From Paralvinella palmiformis (Eukaryota > Annelida > Polychaeta > Terebellida > Alvinellidae): 64,000 nucleotides of DNA. The notes under the pieces are model-generated. The model was not told the origin of the DNA. It did not search any database and was given only the letters and a program-made list of their open reading frames with translations. The position numbers and the translations under genes were made by a program. Below, piece after piece: positions 1 through 12,800 of this stretch; the stretch's first letter is position 1, and each line of letters begins with the position of its first letter. The stretch spans positions 124,001 to 188,000 of the forward strand of contig JAODUP010000436.1 in assembly GCA_025642065.1 (NCBI GenBank). The letters run 5' to 3'.

Positions 1-77
1 AAAATATCTGTTAAAGTAATGATATTTCCACATATTAATATTGGTCCACTTCTCGTCAACAAATTTCCAGTGGATAA

Positions 78-143
78 GTACGGCCCATTTAGCCAACCAT
101 GTGCACAAAAGTGGCTGTAAAACATCAATCATCATCACCATTA
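78..143 (+). repeat. SINE, 3' part only
   Basis: Carries the recurrent 3' module of this window's SINE: 'cggcccatttagccaacc', 'atgtgcacaaaagtggc' and the 'aacatcaatcatcatcacc' tail. No tRNA head remains. The rest of 1-680 is 3' flank with nothing else recognised. Confidence 0.7.
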
Positions 144-543
144 AGTGTAATACAGTTCTTGGTGAGACAGTTGTCTCCAAAAGAACTGTACCACACTTAA
201 CAGAAACCTGATGCAGATGTTATGGCCTTTTTGATGTACTTGTATTTAATTTTGCAACATTATTGTCAAAATTTTCACTTAACATACTTTCCCTTGGACG
301 GGCAAGAGACGAATAATGAAATAATTAAAAACAAATGTAACCATTTCCCCTTTCTCCATTATGACGTCTCCCTCAAAATAGTGTTTAACTACCAATCATG
401 ATCATGAAATGAAAACTTCCTATTTTCTCATATTCTTTATGCAGCATTGATTCCTAATTGTTTAACAAACCAATTCCCTAAAAATGAGATTGCCTCAGAA
501 TAAGGGCATTCTTAATTGGTGGATGCTACATTTTATGAGCAAA

Positions 544-549
544 TTTTAT
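544..549 (-). promoter_or_regulatory. Poly(A) signal AATAAA for the ankyrin gene
   Basis: Reverse complement of TTTATT, 132 nt downstream of the stop codon. It is the only AATAAA I saw in the immediate 3' flank. Confidence 0.5.
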
Positions 550-680
550 TTCCCAGAATCAAAGTTTTTTCCTCCAAATGGTGTAATATTTCCTACACAT
601 TTGATGAACAAAGGTAGTTTGTTTATAGGAAAATGATTTGATTAATAAAAGTCTCAAGTCTGACACCTGAGCTCCATCTC

Positions 681-838
681 CTACAGAAACTTACTTAGTG
701 TATAGGTTCCCAAACTAATCTGTGATGCACGACCAAGAGTACAATTGACGGAATTAGCTGGGATCATCACAGACAGGATCATAGCAAGACACTCGGCAAC
801 CTCCCTACATGGAGCACATGCTAGTGCTGGTGTGTATC
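681..838 (-). CDS. ANKRD28/44/52: Ankyrin gene exon 26 and stop
   Basis: Encodes [20 protein letters not shown], then [12 protein letters not shown] and a short family-unlike tail ending LSKFL before TAG (683-681). The total length is a multiple of three with this stop. A perfect GTAAGT donor motif (rc of 689-694) lies in the tail, so an alternative further 3' exon is possible. Vertebrate proteins have longer C termini. Confidence 0.8.
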
Positions 839-3800
839 CTGAAAATAAATATTTAAAAAAATATATTTACATGAAAAGCAGGCAGACCTGTATATGAAAA
901 GAACATAATGTCTGTGGCAAAGGTTGTTATATGGAAAGTCTGCAGTTTTTATTTCTGATGGCTGCAACTGGCTACAGTAAAACAGAAGTCGTTCAGTCTT
1001 TGTTCTGAATTACACCTATTTATGTATCATATAAAAACCTGTTAATCAGTTGTCGCTGTTCTATGAAAAAAGCAAACCTGCAATGTATCATTAAGTTTGG
1101 CTTATATATTTTTGTGTCTAAGCCAATCCTGGCAAAATAAAGCTAATATTACCAAGTTTTAATTTCTAGTGTACTCAATATGGTGTAATAATAGATAACT
1201 TGATCCATTCAATGCCCCAACACACAATATCATAAATGACAATAATTGTCAATGGAATTACAAATTATCCCTGTGATCCCTAGTGTAACATGTGTGCTAT
1301 CAATCCTACACCCATCCCATTGTGACATCACTCTACTGTAAGCTAATCACTGATCATAATTTGGATATGATTTTGATGAATTTAAGACCAAGCAATGAAT
1401 TACTATCCATCCACTGATAGCGTTATTTTGTCAAAGTCAATACAAAATTTTAAATGTTTGACAGAACAAAGAGCTGTTATTGTTATATTTATGGACATAA
1501 TTAGTTCGGGGATGTCAATCAAGAAAACAAATTTAGACTACAAGCGAAGAAAAAATGGTCCTCAGGATCCCAAAAGGTAACAATTTTCCAAATAAGTGAA
1601 ACACACACTCACAAACACATACATACATGGAATGAGGAATAGAGATGTTCCATAAGAAATAGTGCTTACCATTTTCATCTGTGGAGAAGACACTAGCACC
1701 TTTTGTTAACAACATCTGTACAAAAGGAACCATTCCTTGTTGTGCTGCTATATGTAAAGCTCTGGAAAACAATAATAACAACAACAACAATCACAAAATT
1801 TGGGCTTTGAATGAAGGAGATGACGATGATCATTGATGATTGATGTTTTACGGCCACTTTTGTGCACAAGGTAGGCTAAATGGGCCGAGCGATCTTCAAA
1901 GGTAATGAGGCGAAGTCAAAGACGAAACAAACTTCAGATAAACCCACACCAAAATTCTCTTCTGTTGATTGGTGGCTTTAGTTAAGGGCTGGCCCCATAT
2001 AACAATCAAATAATATGGTTTCAGCATGGGTACACTGACATGTCGCATCAGTAAACATCCAGCTCACTGTACTAGGGAGTGAGCTCTTTGTTTAGCCTTG
2101 GCACTAGTCAGATGGATGACCGAGAGGTGACTCCCTAAGGAAATGATCCACAAACATGGGTTAGACTAAACAATTGGATCCTGACCTGGAATGTCCTAAT
2201 GCAAAAATCATCAGAGAACCTCTCCGTTGGGTTAGTTTCCAGTCACACAAAATTAGAAACATCTCAAGGGAGCCAAATTTTGAACTGGATTTCTGCGCAG
2301 AATTGTAAAATTTAATAATATTATGATAATGGTTGCAGACTATCTGGATGTCTACAGACAAGCACTTTGAAAATTTATGGAGACGGGACAACAACAATTT
2401 AAATCACTGGTTTTTTTCTTACAAAGAATTATGGTAGATAAAGTTTGATTGTTGTGCATGTGCATGTGGCAGCCTAAAAGGTAAATAAGGCAAAGAGAAA
2501 GATGAAATTCCCTTCAGTCAAACCAATGCCGAGATCTGAACTCGGGTGGCAGAGAACTGTGGGCAACCGAGCCACCACTTAGACCATGGAGGTTTCCTTG
2601 ATGATGGCAGATGATGATGATGATGATAGGCTAAATGGGGGGACTTGATGATGGTAGCACAACCGCTACAACTAACTTGGTTATTTATCACACGCCAAAC
2701 AAAAACCTTCAGTACACTTACGTTTTACCGCTGCTGTTAGCCAAATCTATATGTCGTGTATCATCGATCCTGTCTAATATGATCAGGGCAGCATTTTCAT
2801 GTCTCTGAATAATGCAACATAATAATTTAACATAAAAACTATATGCCCATAGTCTCATTACAATTAGTTAGAAGAGATTTAGTTACCGATGTCCATTGAC
2901 CAACATACTTTAATTGAGTTGATCATTTCTACTTACGTTCATAGAGACATGATGTAGTACTGAACACTTCTCATTATCTGTTGCTATCAGATTAGCATTA
3001 TGCTCTAACAGAATTTCTGAAATGATTAGTTTTTGCATCGTGTATTGATGTGAACAATGATCTAACACACACACACACAGAGCAGAACCTGGAAAGTCAA
3101 CACACACACACACACATATACACTACTGATAACCATTCTGAAAGGTACCAGTCTACAGACTGTTACATCATTCACACAGATTTTAACACAGTATGTCATT
3201 AAAGCTACAAATTAATTTGGCTGATTCACCTAAGCCTACACTTACCTACGGAGGCACAATGGCCATTCATAGCAGCATACATCAGTGGCGTTCTACCATT
3301 GTCATCGCAATGATTAACTTCACCACCATTACTGATTAACATCTGCAGTGACTCACAGTTATCATTAAAGGCAGCAGCATGAACTGGCGTTCTATTACCA
3401 TAGCAACGATGAAATAAATATAAAAAAATATAGTGATTCAGCACCAAGAGAAAAGCATGGCATGCAATCAATTTTCTTATTGAAGTTACCAGCAATCCTA
3501 TTTCCACATTTAACATATATTCTAAAGTGACCCCTTATGTAGCTACAGGGATTATTTTTTATCTACTAGTTACTATCTCTTATTTACGTCAAGTGGCCAA
3601 TACTAGTCAGTGGTAACAAAGACAGTATTACAATAATTAACCAATAGTAATCTTTTATGATTTTTGCAAATATTCACAATTTATGTATGAATTGAACCAT
3701 TGAATCTGGGGTCAAAGGCTATTCATGGTGTGTGCTATATCCAGATTAAAGGGCCTTTTTTAATATAAATTTGGTGTTAATTTTTTTTAAAGTGTTACTG

Positions 3801-6800
3801 TTTTATGCCTACTTTTGCCTACATGACAGTCTAAATAAGCCAAACTACCTCCAAAAGTAATGAAGCAAAGTGAGAGATGAAACACCCTTCAGACAGAGCC
3901 AGGTACTAGAAACTGTATAATCAATCGATGCTAATTAATTCTAGATAACTATATTATTAATGCTGTAAGTGTACATTAAACATACTATCTATAAACAATA
4001 TGTCTAAAGTGCTAGGCATAAAAGTGTGCATTCAATATGCTCAGTGTAAAACTAAATATGCTAATTAATATGTTAATTAAATATGCTAGGAGTTGTTGTT
4101 GAGTTTAGTTATTTAGCCTATCACTGGTCATACCTAGGACATATACCTGAAAGGTAACATAATAACGAAACAAAAACCATAACCTTTTCTAATCAAAATG
4201 TTATTGGAGCACCCTAAATATGCTATATGTGTGTGTGTGCTTTAAAATGAAAGAGATTCCAAGATTATGCATTTTTAAATAGAACATTTGGTAGTGCAGG
4301 AGATATAAAACAGCGAATAATTTACTAAACTGACCACCGAATCAAGAAATAGATTTTTTTACAGGCAGTTGTGTGTACATGATTGACTGAATTAAGTTGT
4401 AATTTGAACCCACATCCCAGACCTCTGTGACCAACCATGCTACCAAATCAAGAGAGATCATTTCCTTAATCAGTAACACATCACAATCTGAAGCAGTCAA
4501 GTCGCATGTTTAAATCAGTGATGATTTGCTTTGAATAAACAAATCAGGAAAGCGTATCTTATACAATGATCTATATATAGATCACACTTCTGTTCTATGC
4601 CGAACATACCTTCCTTTGCCATCAGCAAGTTTAACGATGTTTGATCCTTTGGTTTCAAGTAAAAGTTCTGTACAAGTGTCATTGGCATTGATTCTGAAAT
4701 AGAGACAAGAAAACTGATGGTCAATGAGACAACAAACTCCAGCACATCTGCAAGCATTGGATAAGAGTGGGAAAGAATACTATTAGGTTGACAAAGTTTT
4801 TATAAAACTAATACTTTTTAATAACTGACGAACCAAATAAACTGAATACACAGTTCATTATTAGGATATTTAAGAAAAGACATATCTGCTTCTATCAATT
4901 TAGACACATAAACACACTGACGAACACTCGGTCAAACTTTTATATTAATACTTCAGATGGCGGCAACTTTGCAATTAAGATCATCAAACAGTAGTACATG
5001 CTGGTCTGATGTTATATCAAGAAATAAATATTTTATTAGTTAAGCCGAGAATATAATTTACATATTAATTCATAAATCTGTACACAAGACACAGTCAGCA
5101 CACACACATGTTGACTGCAGATGCAACTTGATTTGAATGGATGCAATTTTCAAGAAAACAGTCACAAGCAATTGAATATCATCTGGTGCATTCAAGAACC
5201 GATTGGACATTTATTATGAGTTAGCAAGAACAGATGAGCCATATTAATGCACTTCCTTACACTCCAAAATTAAAATGTAACGCATGATAGCCAACGCATA
5301 ATCCATTGAAGTGTGCATGAAACATTACATATACTGGATTCCTTTAGCAAATTTAGAACTTGTGTATAATACTTTATTCTAAAAAGACTTTCTCTTTCTA
5401 AACCTATGAAGACTTTTAGGCAAATATACACAGAAGAATTACGTAGCCATCAGCAAGCTTATCTAAACCATTAAAACATCAAGACCTGTACTTAATCATT
5501 GAGCCAACAGACAACGACATAAATTACATACACTGCACAGTGTAGGGGACTAAATGGGTTGCCTTCAAAATCTGCTTTCTTTTCTCGTTCGAGTAGAAGT
5601 TCAACACAACTATCTTGACCTGAAAACAGAAAAACGGTCTATTCAGATAGATCCTTAAGCTTTATGGTTACGATTCTGAAATGTTTTTCTACGATTACCA
5701 CCTAGGGAAATAAATATAACAAACACAGAGATGTAGAGCTCTCACCACTTTACTAATGGAATGACCACATTAATAATTGAAAATTTATGCATAAAACCAA
5801 AGGAATATTTTAATTTTTTTTAAATGCAGGATTTTAATGACTATCTGTACATTTTCAAACTGATACATTCTCCCGTAATATATTTTTCTGCATTGATCTA
5901 TTTCCATCTGACGATAAAAGTGTTATGAGAGATTCAAACAGACTATCACATCCAAGTGACACAATAAAACAAGTTACCATTGTAACAAGCTATATGTAGC
6001 GGTGTATAATCTTGATTGTCTAGAAGCTGAACCGATGGCGCTATCTGCAGCAAGGACCCCAAAAGTCCCACGTTACCACACGCGGCAGCCAAGTGTAATG
6101 GCGAACGGCCCCTGATATCCTGAGCAGTAACATCAGCTCCATTGTTCAGTAACAAATCCACACAGTCCTCGTGGCCATTAGCAGCCTGAAATAAACAAAA
6201 TCTACTCTGTATTTTCTCAATATGTTTTTAGTGATCTAACATTCATTGATAAATCATTAGGCTCTGCATTAGCTACAACTGCATATCATCATTTTATATT
6301 ATACACATTTACATATCATATAATTATTTATTACTAACACATACATTTGTAAATATATAACTAACAATATTAATGCAATTTAAAGACATATACTATTTTG
6401 TTCTGGATTTAAAATCATTTCCTTTTTTCAAAATAACTCTCAACTGTAATCAACATCTCCATGTTTACTTCTCTGAATGTCTTACTACGACCTTCAAGCA
6501 GTAATTTATCATTAATTATTTCAATAGATATCCTATGTATGTAACTACCACCTCAACCCATCCCTGCTTATAACACTCTAACTTCTAAGCACATCTTTTA
6601 AAGTGAATTTAGCACACTGACTTAGTCAGCTAATCCCATTCATCCCCGATGAACCTGGCTAGATAAGCTAAGCATCCACATTTATGAAACACCATGTCAG
6701 CATCCTGACAAAAATTGGGGTGTAAGTGCGAATATAGGAAATGTTGAGCATATGGCTAAAGTGGAGCACATAATCAGGTGTCATACTGATTATAAGAAAA

Positions 6801-9800
6801 TGATAATCAGAAACAATTTTATTTGCAGCTGTACTTAAAACTGTTTCTGTCAATGACGTATTAGAAAATAGTAAGTTCCCCAACAATCAACCTGTTTATT
6901 ATAGCAATAAGTTACCATACATCTCATTTTTTATAGAATGTTTCAAAAACTGTCAACAAAATGCTAATAGATTTTTTGGTATACAATCACCCATGAAAGA
7001 CAGCTTATTTATAAATTAGCGCCACAACTGCAGCTGAAGGCATCACAGTTTTAACAGCGTCCTATTTATTGGACAGAATGATAAACAGAGAAAATTTTCA
7101 GTAGTCCTTTAAAGATACATTTCATCTGTATTGGCTTTGATGTTCTGGAAGTCTGGGTGTTTATTGTTTTATTAATAATTTTACCTCGTGTAAAATAAAT
7201 ATGATTTACCGTAAATGTCTGATGAGTGTGACAGACCTTATACAGCTTTAAATTGTCATTATCACTGGTAATAAATAAATAAGGCACACACATTCATGCA
7301 CACATGCACACACAGATAAATGAGGAGATAGAGGAGACAGCCATTCTATACTAACCCCTCTGTGTAGTGCAGTACGTTGACACACATCACTGGCATAGAC
7401 ATTAGCACGAAGTTGTAACAAAAGTTTCACACAACTAAAATGTCCATTAATAGTAGCTAACATTAATGGGGTCCTGAAACAGAAATGTTAAATTATGTCA
7501 AATTTACTGAGAACAATGAAAATCAATATATGGTAGATCATCATCGATCAGAAGAAATCATCATCATCATCATCAATACCATAATACACATCAATATACA
7601 GCACAGAACCCATAGATCAAAGAACTGTTCACACACACACTAAAGTTTGTTTCCGTCAGTGATACATTTAGTAGGCCAAGATTCAAGACCATCCTTATTC
7701 ATCAAATGCAGCTTACAGCACAGATAACATTTATTATAAGTAAGGCTGTGATGGTCACATAGTCAGTTACTTGATTCTGATTACAATACATGGTTATGAC
7801 AATTAATAAGCATGTGATCTGGGTATCCAATTAATATAAACAGTGTGTAATGTGAGTTTAAATTTGCAAGAAAACTGATTAAATTTCAAAGCTTTTCTTA
7901 TCTCTAAATGTAATTCTGCAATTTATAGAATACAAATTTTGTTGCACACAAAATGTAAGAAACAAAAGCTCCTTTCTGTCATACTATATGATGGCATGCA
8001 GCATGTAAAATGAGACCCTATTTTAATTGTTTTTAAATACTATTTGATTACCTATACCGATGAAATACATTTGCTGGTACATGTATATACAACCATGCCT
8101 AACTAGCAATGGGTACCAGTGTAAAATAGGAATTAAACACTGAAATCAACATTAACAATATCATACAAATTAATCAAAAGGGCGAATACTTGATGCCAGA
8201 TTCTAAATGATTGATCCGCTTATGAAATCTATACTCATCACATTCCGAATTATAAGTAAATAAGGTCAGATTACATCAAGAAGCAACTTTATGTAGTTAT
8301 TTTAATATAAACTAATGCCAGATATTTGAGTAATTTTGTTCTCAATTTTTATTTATGAAATTATTAATTTTATAAACATTAGAAAGAAATCTATGAAATA
8401 TTATATTAGGCGATTTCTTGTCATTGGCTACTGTTTTTGTTTGCAAGATGAGGCATCAATGTTTTGTGAGGATCTGCCATAAATAATCTACATGCAGTCT
8501 TCATGAAGATTTACAAATATTTGCACTACAGAATGTGATTTAAGTAGTGATAGCCAACCCTGGATATCTTCCAATACGTTCTCAAAATATGGTTTTCATC
8601 TGCTGGTTTGACACGTGTCTTTATTTTAATACGCACATCTGCTTGTATTGGTGTATCTCTACTGATGAAAGTTAATTATCTTTGTATCTAAATATGTATC
8701 AGTGTATTTTACTTTTTTTTATAAACATTAGAATATTAGATACCTTTCAAGTTCATCCAAACAATCAACAGACTCTTTGCTTCCATGCTGCAGTAGGACA
8801 CCCAAACTATCTGTTTGACCATGAAGCGCTAAAACATAAACACGACATTGTTATTATTATTATTAACTCTGATCTTAGCTTGTTGTTGATGACAAAAATG
8901 AAACGGCAAGTGTTCTAATGACAGAAAGCTTAAGATAATCTTGAATATGCTTCATATTATTGTCTGTTTCATAATGTATTGACTTTCATCAAAAATAAAT
9001 ATATTATTGTTATAATTGTTGTTCAGAAAATTTCAACAGAAAGCTTTCACTAGTGTGAATATAAAAAAAATACTTCCATTTAACAGACAATATTGTTTCG
9101 TCTGTAAGTACTTCTATATTTTCTCTTACTTATATCTGTATTCTAATAATGTAAATGTTTGATAAGATAAATGGTTGATATTAATGATAACTATTATATC
9201 ATAAAGGCATATCATGTCCTGGTTTTTGAACTATAACCGAAACTCTCCAGCATCATCTGTGGCCAATCGGAAGACAGCAATTACGATACACTGGTCCCTT
9301 AATTTACATTCTATTGGCGTTTTATTATTATTGTGCTACATTTAATGCTATATATGTATATACATGTAAATTGGAAATAAATTCATTTGTCATTTGAGAT
9401 AAAGTCAGATATTTCTTTCTCAGAGTGAATCATTTACTGTCATGAGATACATCGACAGCTGAGTGCATTCACTCTGTGTAGGCGTACGTGTTTATTTGTG
9501 TCTTTTTATGCATGCAGTCATGCATACACATTTGTACACGTGTTCAATTTTACCACAATATTAATCCTGGATATGGCTTTGCCTTTCACACTACCAATAT
9601 AGACTTGTAGGAGGCAGTAACGAGACATATTGGTTAAAATGATGGTACTAATAATGTACGTTTAATAAAAGACCATTACTAGCAGGAGCTATTAGGAGGC
9701 CACCAAAAAGACAGTAAACAAAGAGAGTAAGGCGAAATGTTTTGTACGGGTCATATATCCTGCAGGACAATGTGGAGTGAAGCAGAAAATAGAGAACAAG

Positions 9801-12800
9801 AAATAAACCATGGTTTGATGATATCAAGAACTTGTCTGAGCTAGATACGAAGCAGTCATTAATGGACGCCGGCCTCGTGGCCATCAAACTAAAGGATTTC
9901 ACGATGAAGAGTATCTGATATTAATTAAGCCATATTTCAACTGGACTATTTACATCAATGACCAGATCTAGCTTGGACACAAACCTGCCAAATGTAGAGG
10001 GGTTGATTTGGCTAAACTGTCACGGACCAATAGCGTTGCTCCCTGAGATAGCAGTGCCTGGCAACAATCTGGATGACCTCTGCTGGCAGCCAAGTGCAGC
10101 GGCGTCCTACCTGTCAATAAACAGTAACCATGACAACCTCACATCAAACACAACATTAAAAAAAGAAAAATGTGTAATACATAAATAGTACTTCTAATAA
10201 AGATAATAATAATCTTATCTTTATGTTAAAAATTAAACTCTTCTTATAAACAACTTTCAGATATTTGGCATAAATCATATGCCTAGTTCTTTCCTAAGGC
10301 ATTTAGATATATTTCATGCTTAAGTCAAAGGTTTGGTGATTGAGTCAAGTCTAAAGACAAATGGTACAAAAGATCGTTCAGTTTTAGTCCATTTTGGTCG
10401 CATCTTACATCAAATGTTCAGTACTGATTTTTACTGGACATGCTAGCTAGCTAATTTGATATATGTAAGATATTTTTGTTTACTGATTAAAATCATGATT
10501 TGTATAGAGACACAATTTCAATGATTTTCATATACTTTCCCTCAGCAGTTAATCAATCTATTTTTTTATGGCTTAAGGTATGTGGTTCACTGTTTTAAAA
10601 TTAATTGACTTGGTGAATATGTAGACTCTTGCACACTAATTATCTAAACTTATTACCTGTAAATTTCAGTTCTTCATTAACAAAAGTCACTGCTTGATAC
10701 AAAAGCAAGTAAAAAAGGTGACATAGATATTCTTAAAGTTGATCAAGAGTAATTCTTACTGGATAACAGGTACGACATATGTTAATCTATAATTATGTCC
10801 TTGTCTAAACTGCAATCAGTTATGTAATAGAATAAAAGATGACTGCATCAAGCAGCATCCGCTTAAGTCCATTGCTCTTGCCAGTGACACACAAAACATA
10901 AACTTGGCATTTGTATGTTACTCGTTCAATCAGATTTGTATGGACACATCATATTATGACTTATTCAAGTAGATGATTACTTGTTCCAAACACCATGCTC
11001 AAGCTAATTTATTTTTAATGTTCCCCCTCCCACTCCCCTCAACAATATGAAAAAAAATTAGAGTAGTCATAAAAACAGCCTCCATACATTAGAATTGTGA
11101 ATGAAATGCAATGGAAAAGGAGTGCATCTAATAGTTGTACCAATTAAAGGTTTAGTGTATCCATAAGGTTAGTTTGTAAATAATGAATTGAACCCTGGCC
11201 AGCATGAAACGTGTGTTTATTTACAGTTATACTGGTAACTGGAAGTTGATGATTCATGATTGATGTTTTACACCCACTTTTGTGCACATGTTAGGCTTAA
11301 TGGGCTGAGCGACCTCCAAGGATAATGAAGCGAAGTCAAGAATTAAACAGCCTTCAGATATGCCCACACCAAGATTCGAACTCGGCTGACTGGAATCCAC
11401 AATCTCTTGCTCAAGTAGCAGTCAGTGTTAATAGATGAACCACATGAAATGACAACACTAACCTGCATCATCATAGACGTCCACATCAGCCATGGCATCC
11501 AACAAGGAGATCAGGGCATCATAATGGTCATTATAGGCCTGGTTATATAGAAAACAGTAGGACATCATGTACATGGCATATGTAGACCCATATCTCCATG
11601 GTTCATGTCTCTGTGGGCACACATCCATGTGCACACACACACAGACACCTAATAATTTCAGCCACATCTACTACTTTATACCACAATCTATATACTTACT
11701 GCTAGGTGTAGAGCACTGTAGGCTGGTAATAAACTTGACCGACTTAACAGATCTGTACCTGAAGCATCTAAAAGCTGAAATAAAACCAAATAATTATGAT
11801 ATCACATCACAAAACCTTGATGTAAACAAAAAAATAGATAATATTCATGGTTCATGTACAGCGAGAAGTAACAATTGATTTCTGATATGTAAATAACATC
11901 TATACTCTTTAAGATGGACAAGCCATATACTGGCTTGTAATTTGGATAATTTTTTCACCCATTAATACATTTCCATATATAGAACATAAAAGTCAAGAAT
12001 GGATATTAAGAATGATCCTTCATCAATAAATCTTTTTACCACAATAATTTTTATGCTATGCTATGAAGACATGCTTTATTCACTGTATGTCTTAGTTGTA
12101 AAAGATTATCTATCTTTATGCTATATCTGAAGAATCAGTCGAAACAGCGAAGTTTCTTGGGATGTACCAATTTGACTTTAAAGGGATAGTTCACCTTCAT
12201 TTCAAATGTTAAGGACTAATACAGCTATACTCACAAATATCATAAATAATGTCAAAATCTCTAAACGATCACCCACATATTAAATAATTCAGTTCACAGT
12301 GCTGATTAATTGAATTTTAATGGCCTGTGGACGCCACCATTTTGAAGCTAGACAGAGACCGGAAGCTCCTGAATGCTGACGTCACTTCAGCGTATCCGGT
12401 TGACCTGAAATCTGTAGAGCCTGTACAAAGGCATATAAATAAGTGTGAGCTAAGAATTATTCCAGAACTAAACGGCATTATCTTGTTAAAATTACATCAT
12501 GAATGACATACAGCCATATCAATTTGAGCCAGAAGGAACCTTAAAAGAGGAAGATGATTCAAAATGGCCAAGATATTAATATTCAAGAGAAACTATAATC
12601 CGCATCAGTCTAGAAACCACCCGTGTGATGTCACAGCATTTCAGTTTTCTCCTTACTGCCTTCCGGTGTAGCCATAATGGCGGCTCTCCAGTAATTTGGA
12701 TTATTTCTCTATATCTATGATATCGGGTACATTTTGTTATTATAATTGTAGAATTTTTGGTTACCGTTCTAGGCATTACATATTTAAAAAAATATTTTCC

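Larger units (their letters stand above)
4694..11250. other. Ankyrin-gene introns with little else
   Basis: Apart from exons 15-20 partners already listed (5532-10110), this AT-rich stretch holds only short CA and ATC runs (for example 7556-7574). I see no transposon, RNA gene or second coding region in the introns 4694-5531, 6186-7355, 7474-8743, 8829-10017 or 10111-11250. Confidence 0.5.

Noticed and set aside
8682..8918. Plus-strand 78-codon frame
   Set aside because: Antisense to ankyrin exon 17, whose splice borders and phases fit the gene.
9648..9902. Minus-strand 84-codon frame tested as the missing ankyrin repeat exon
   Set aside because: Only a 'DGHEA' scrap recalls an ankyrin repeat, in another frame, with no TPLH and no fitting splice sites.
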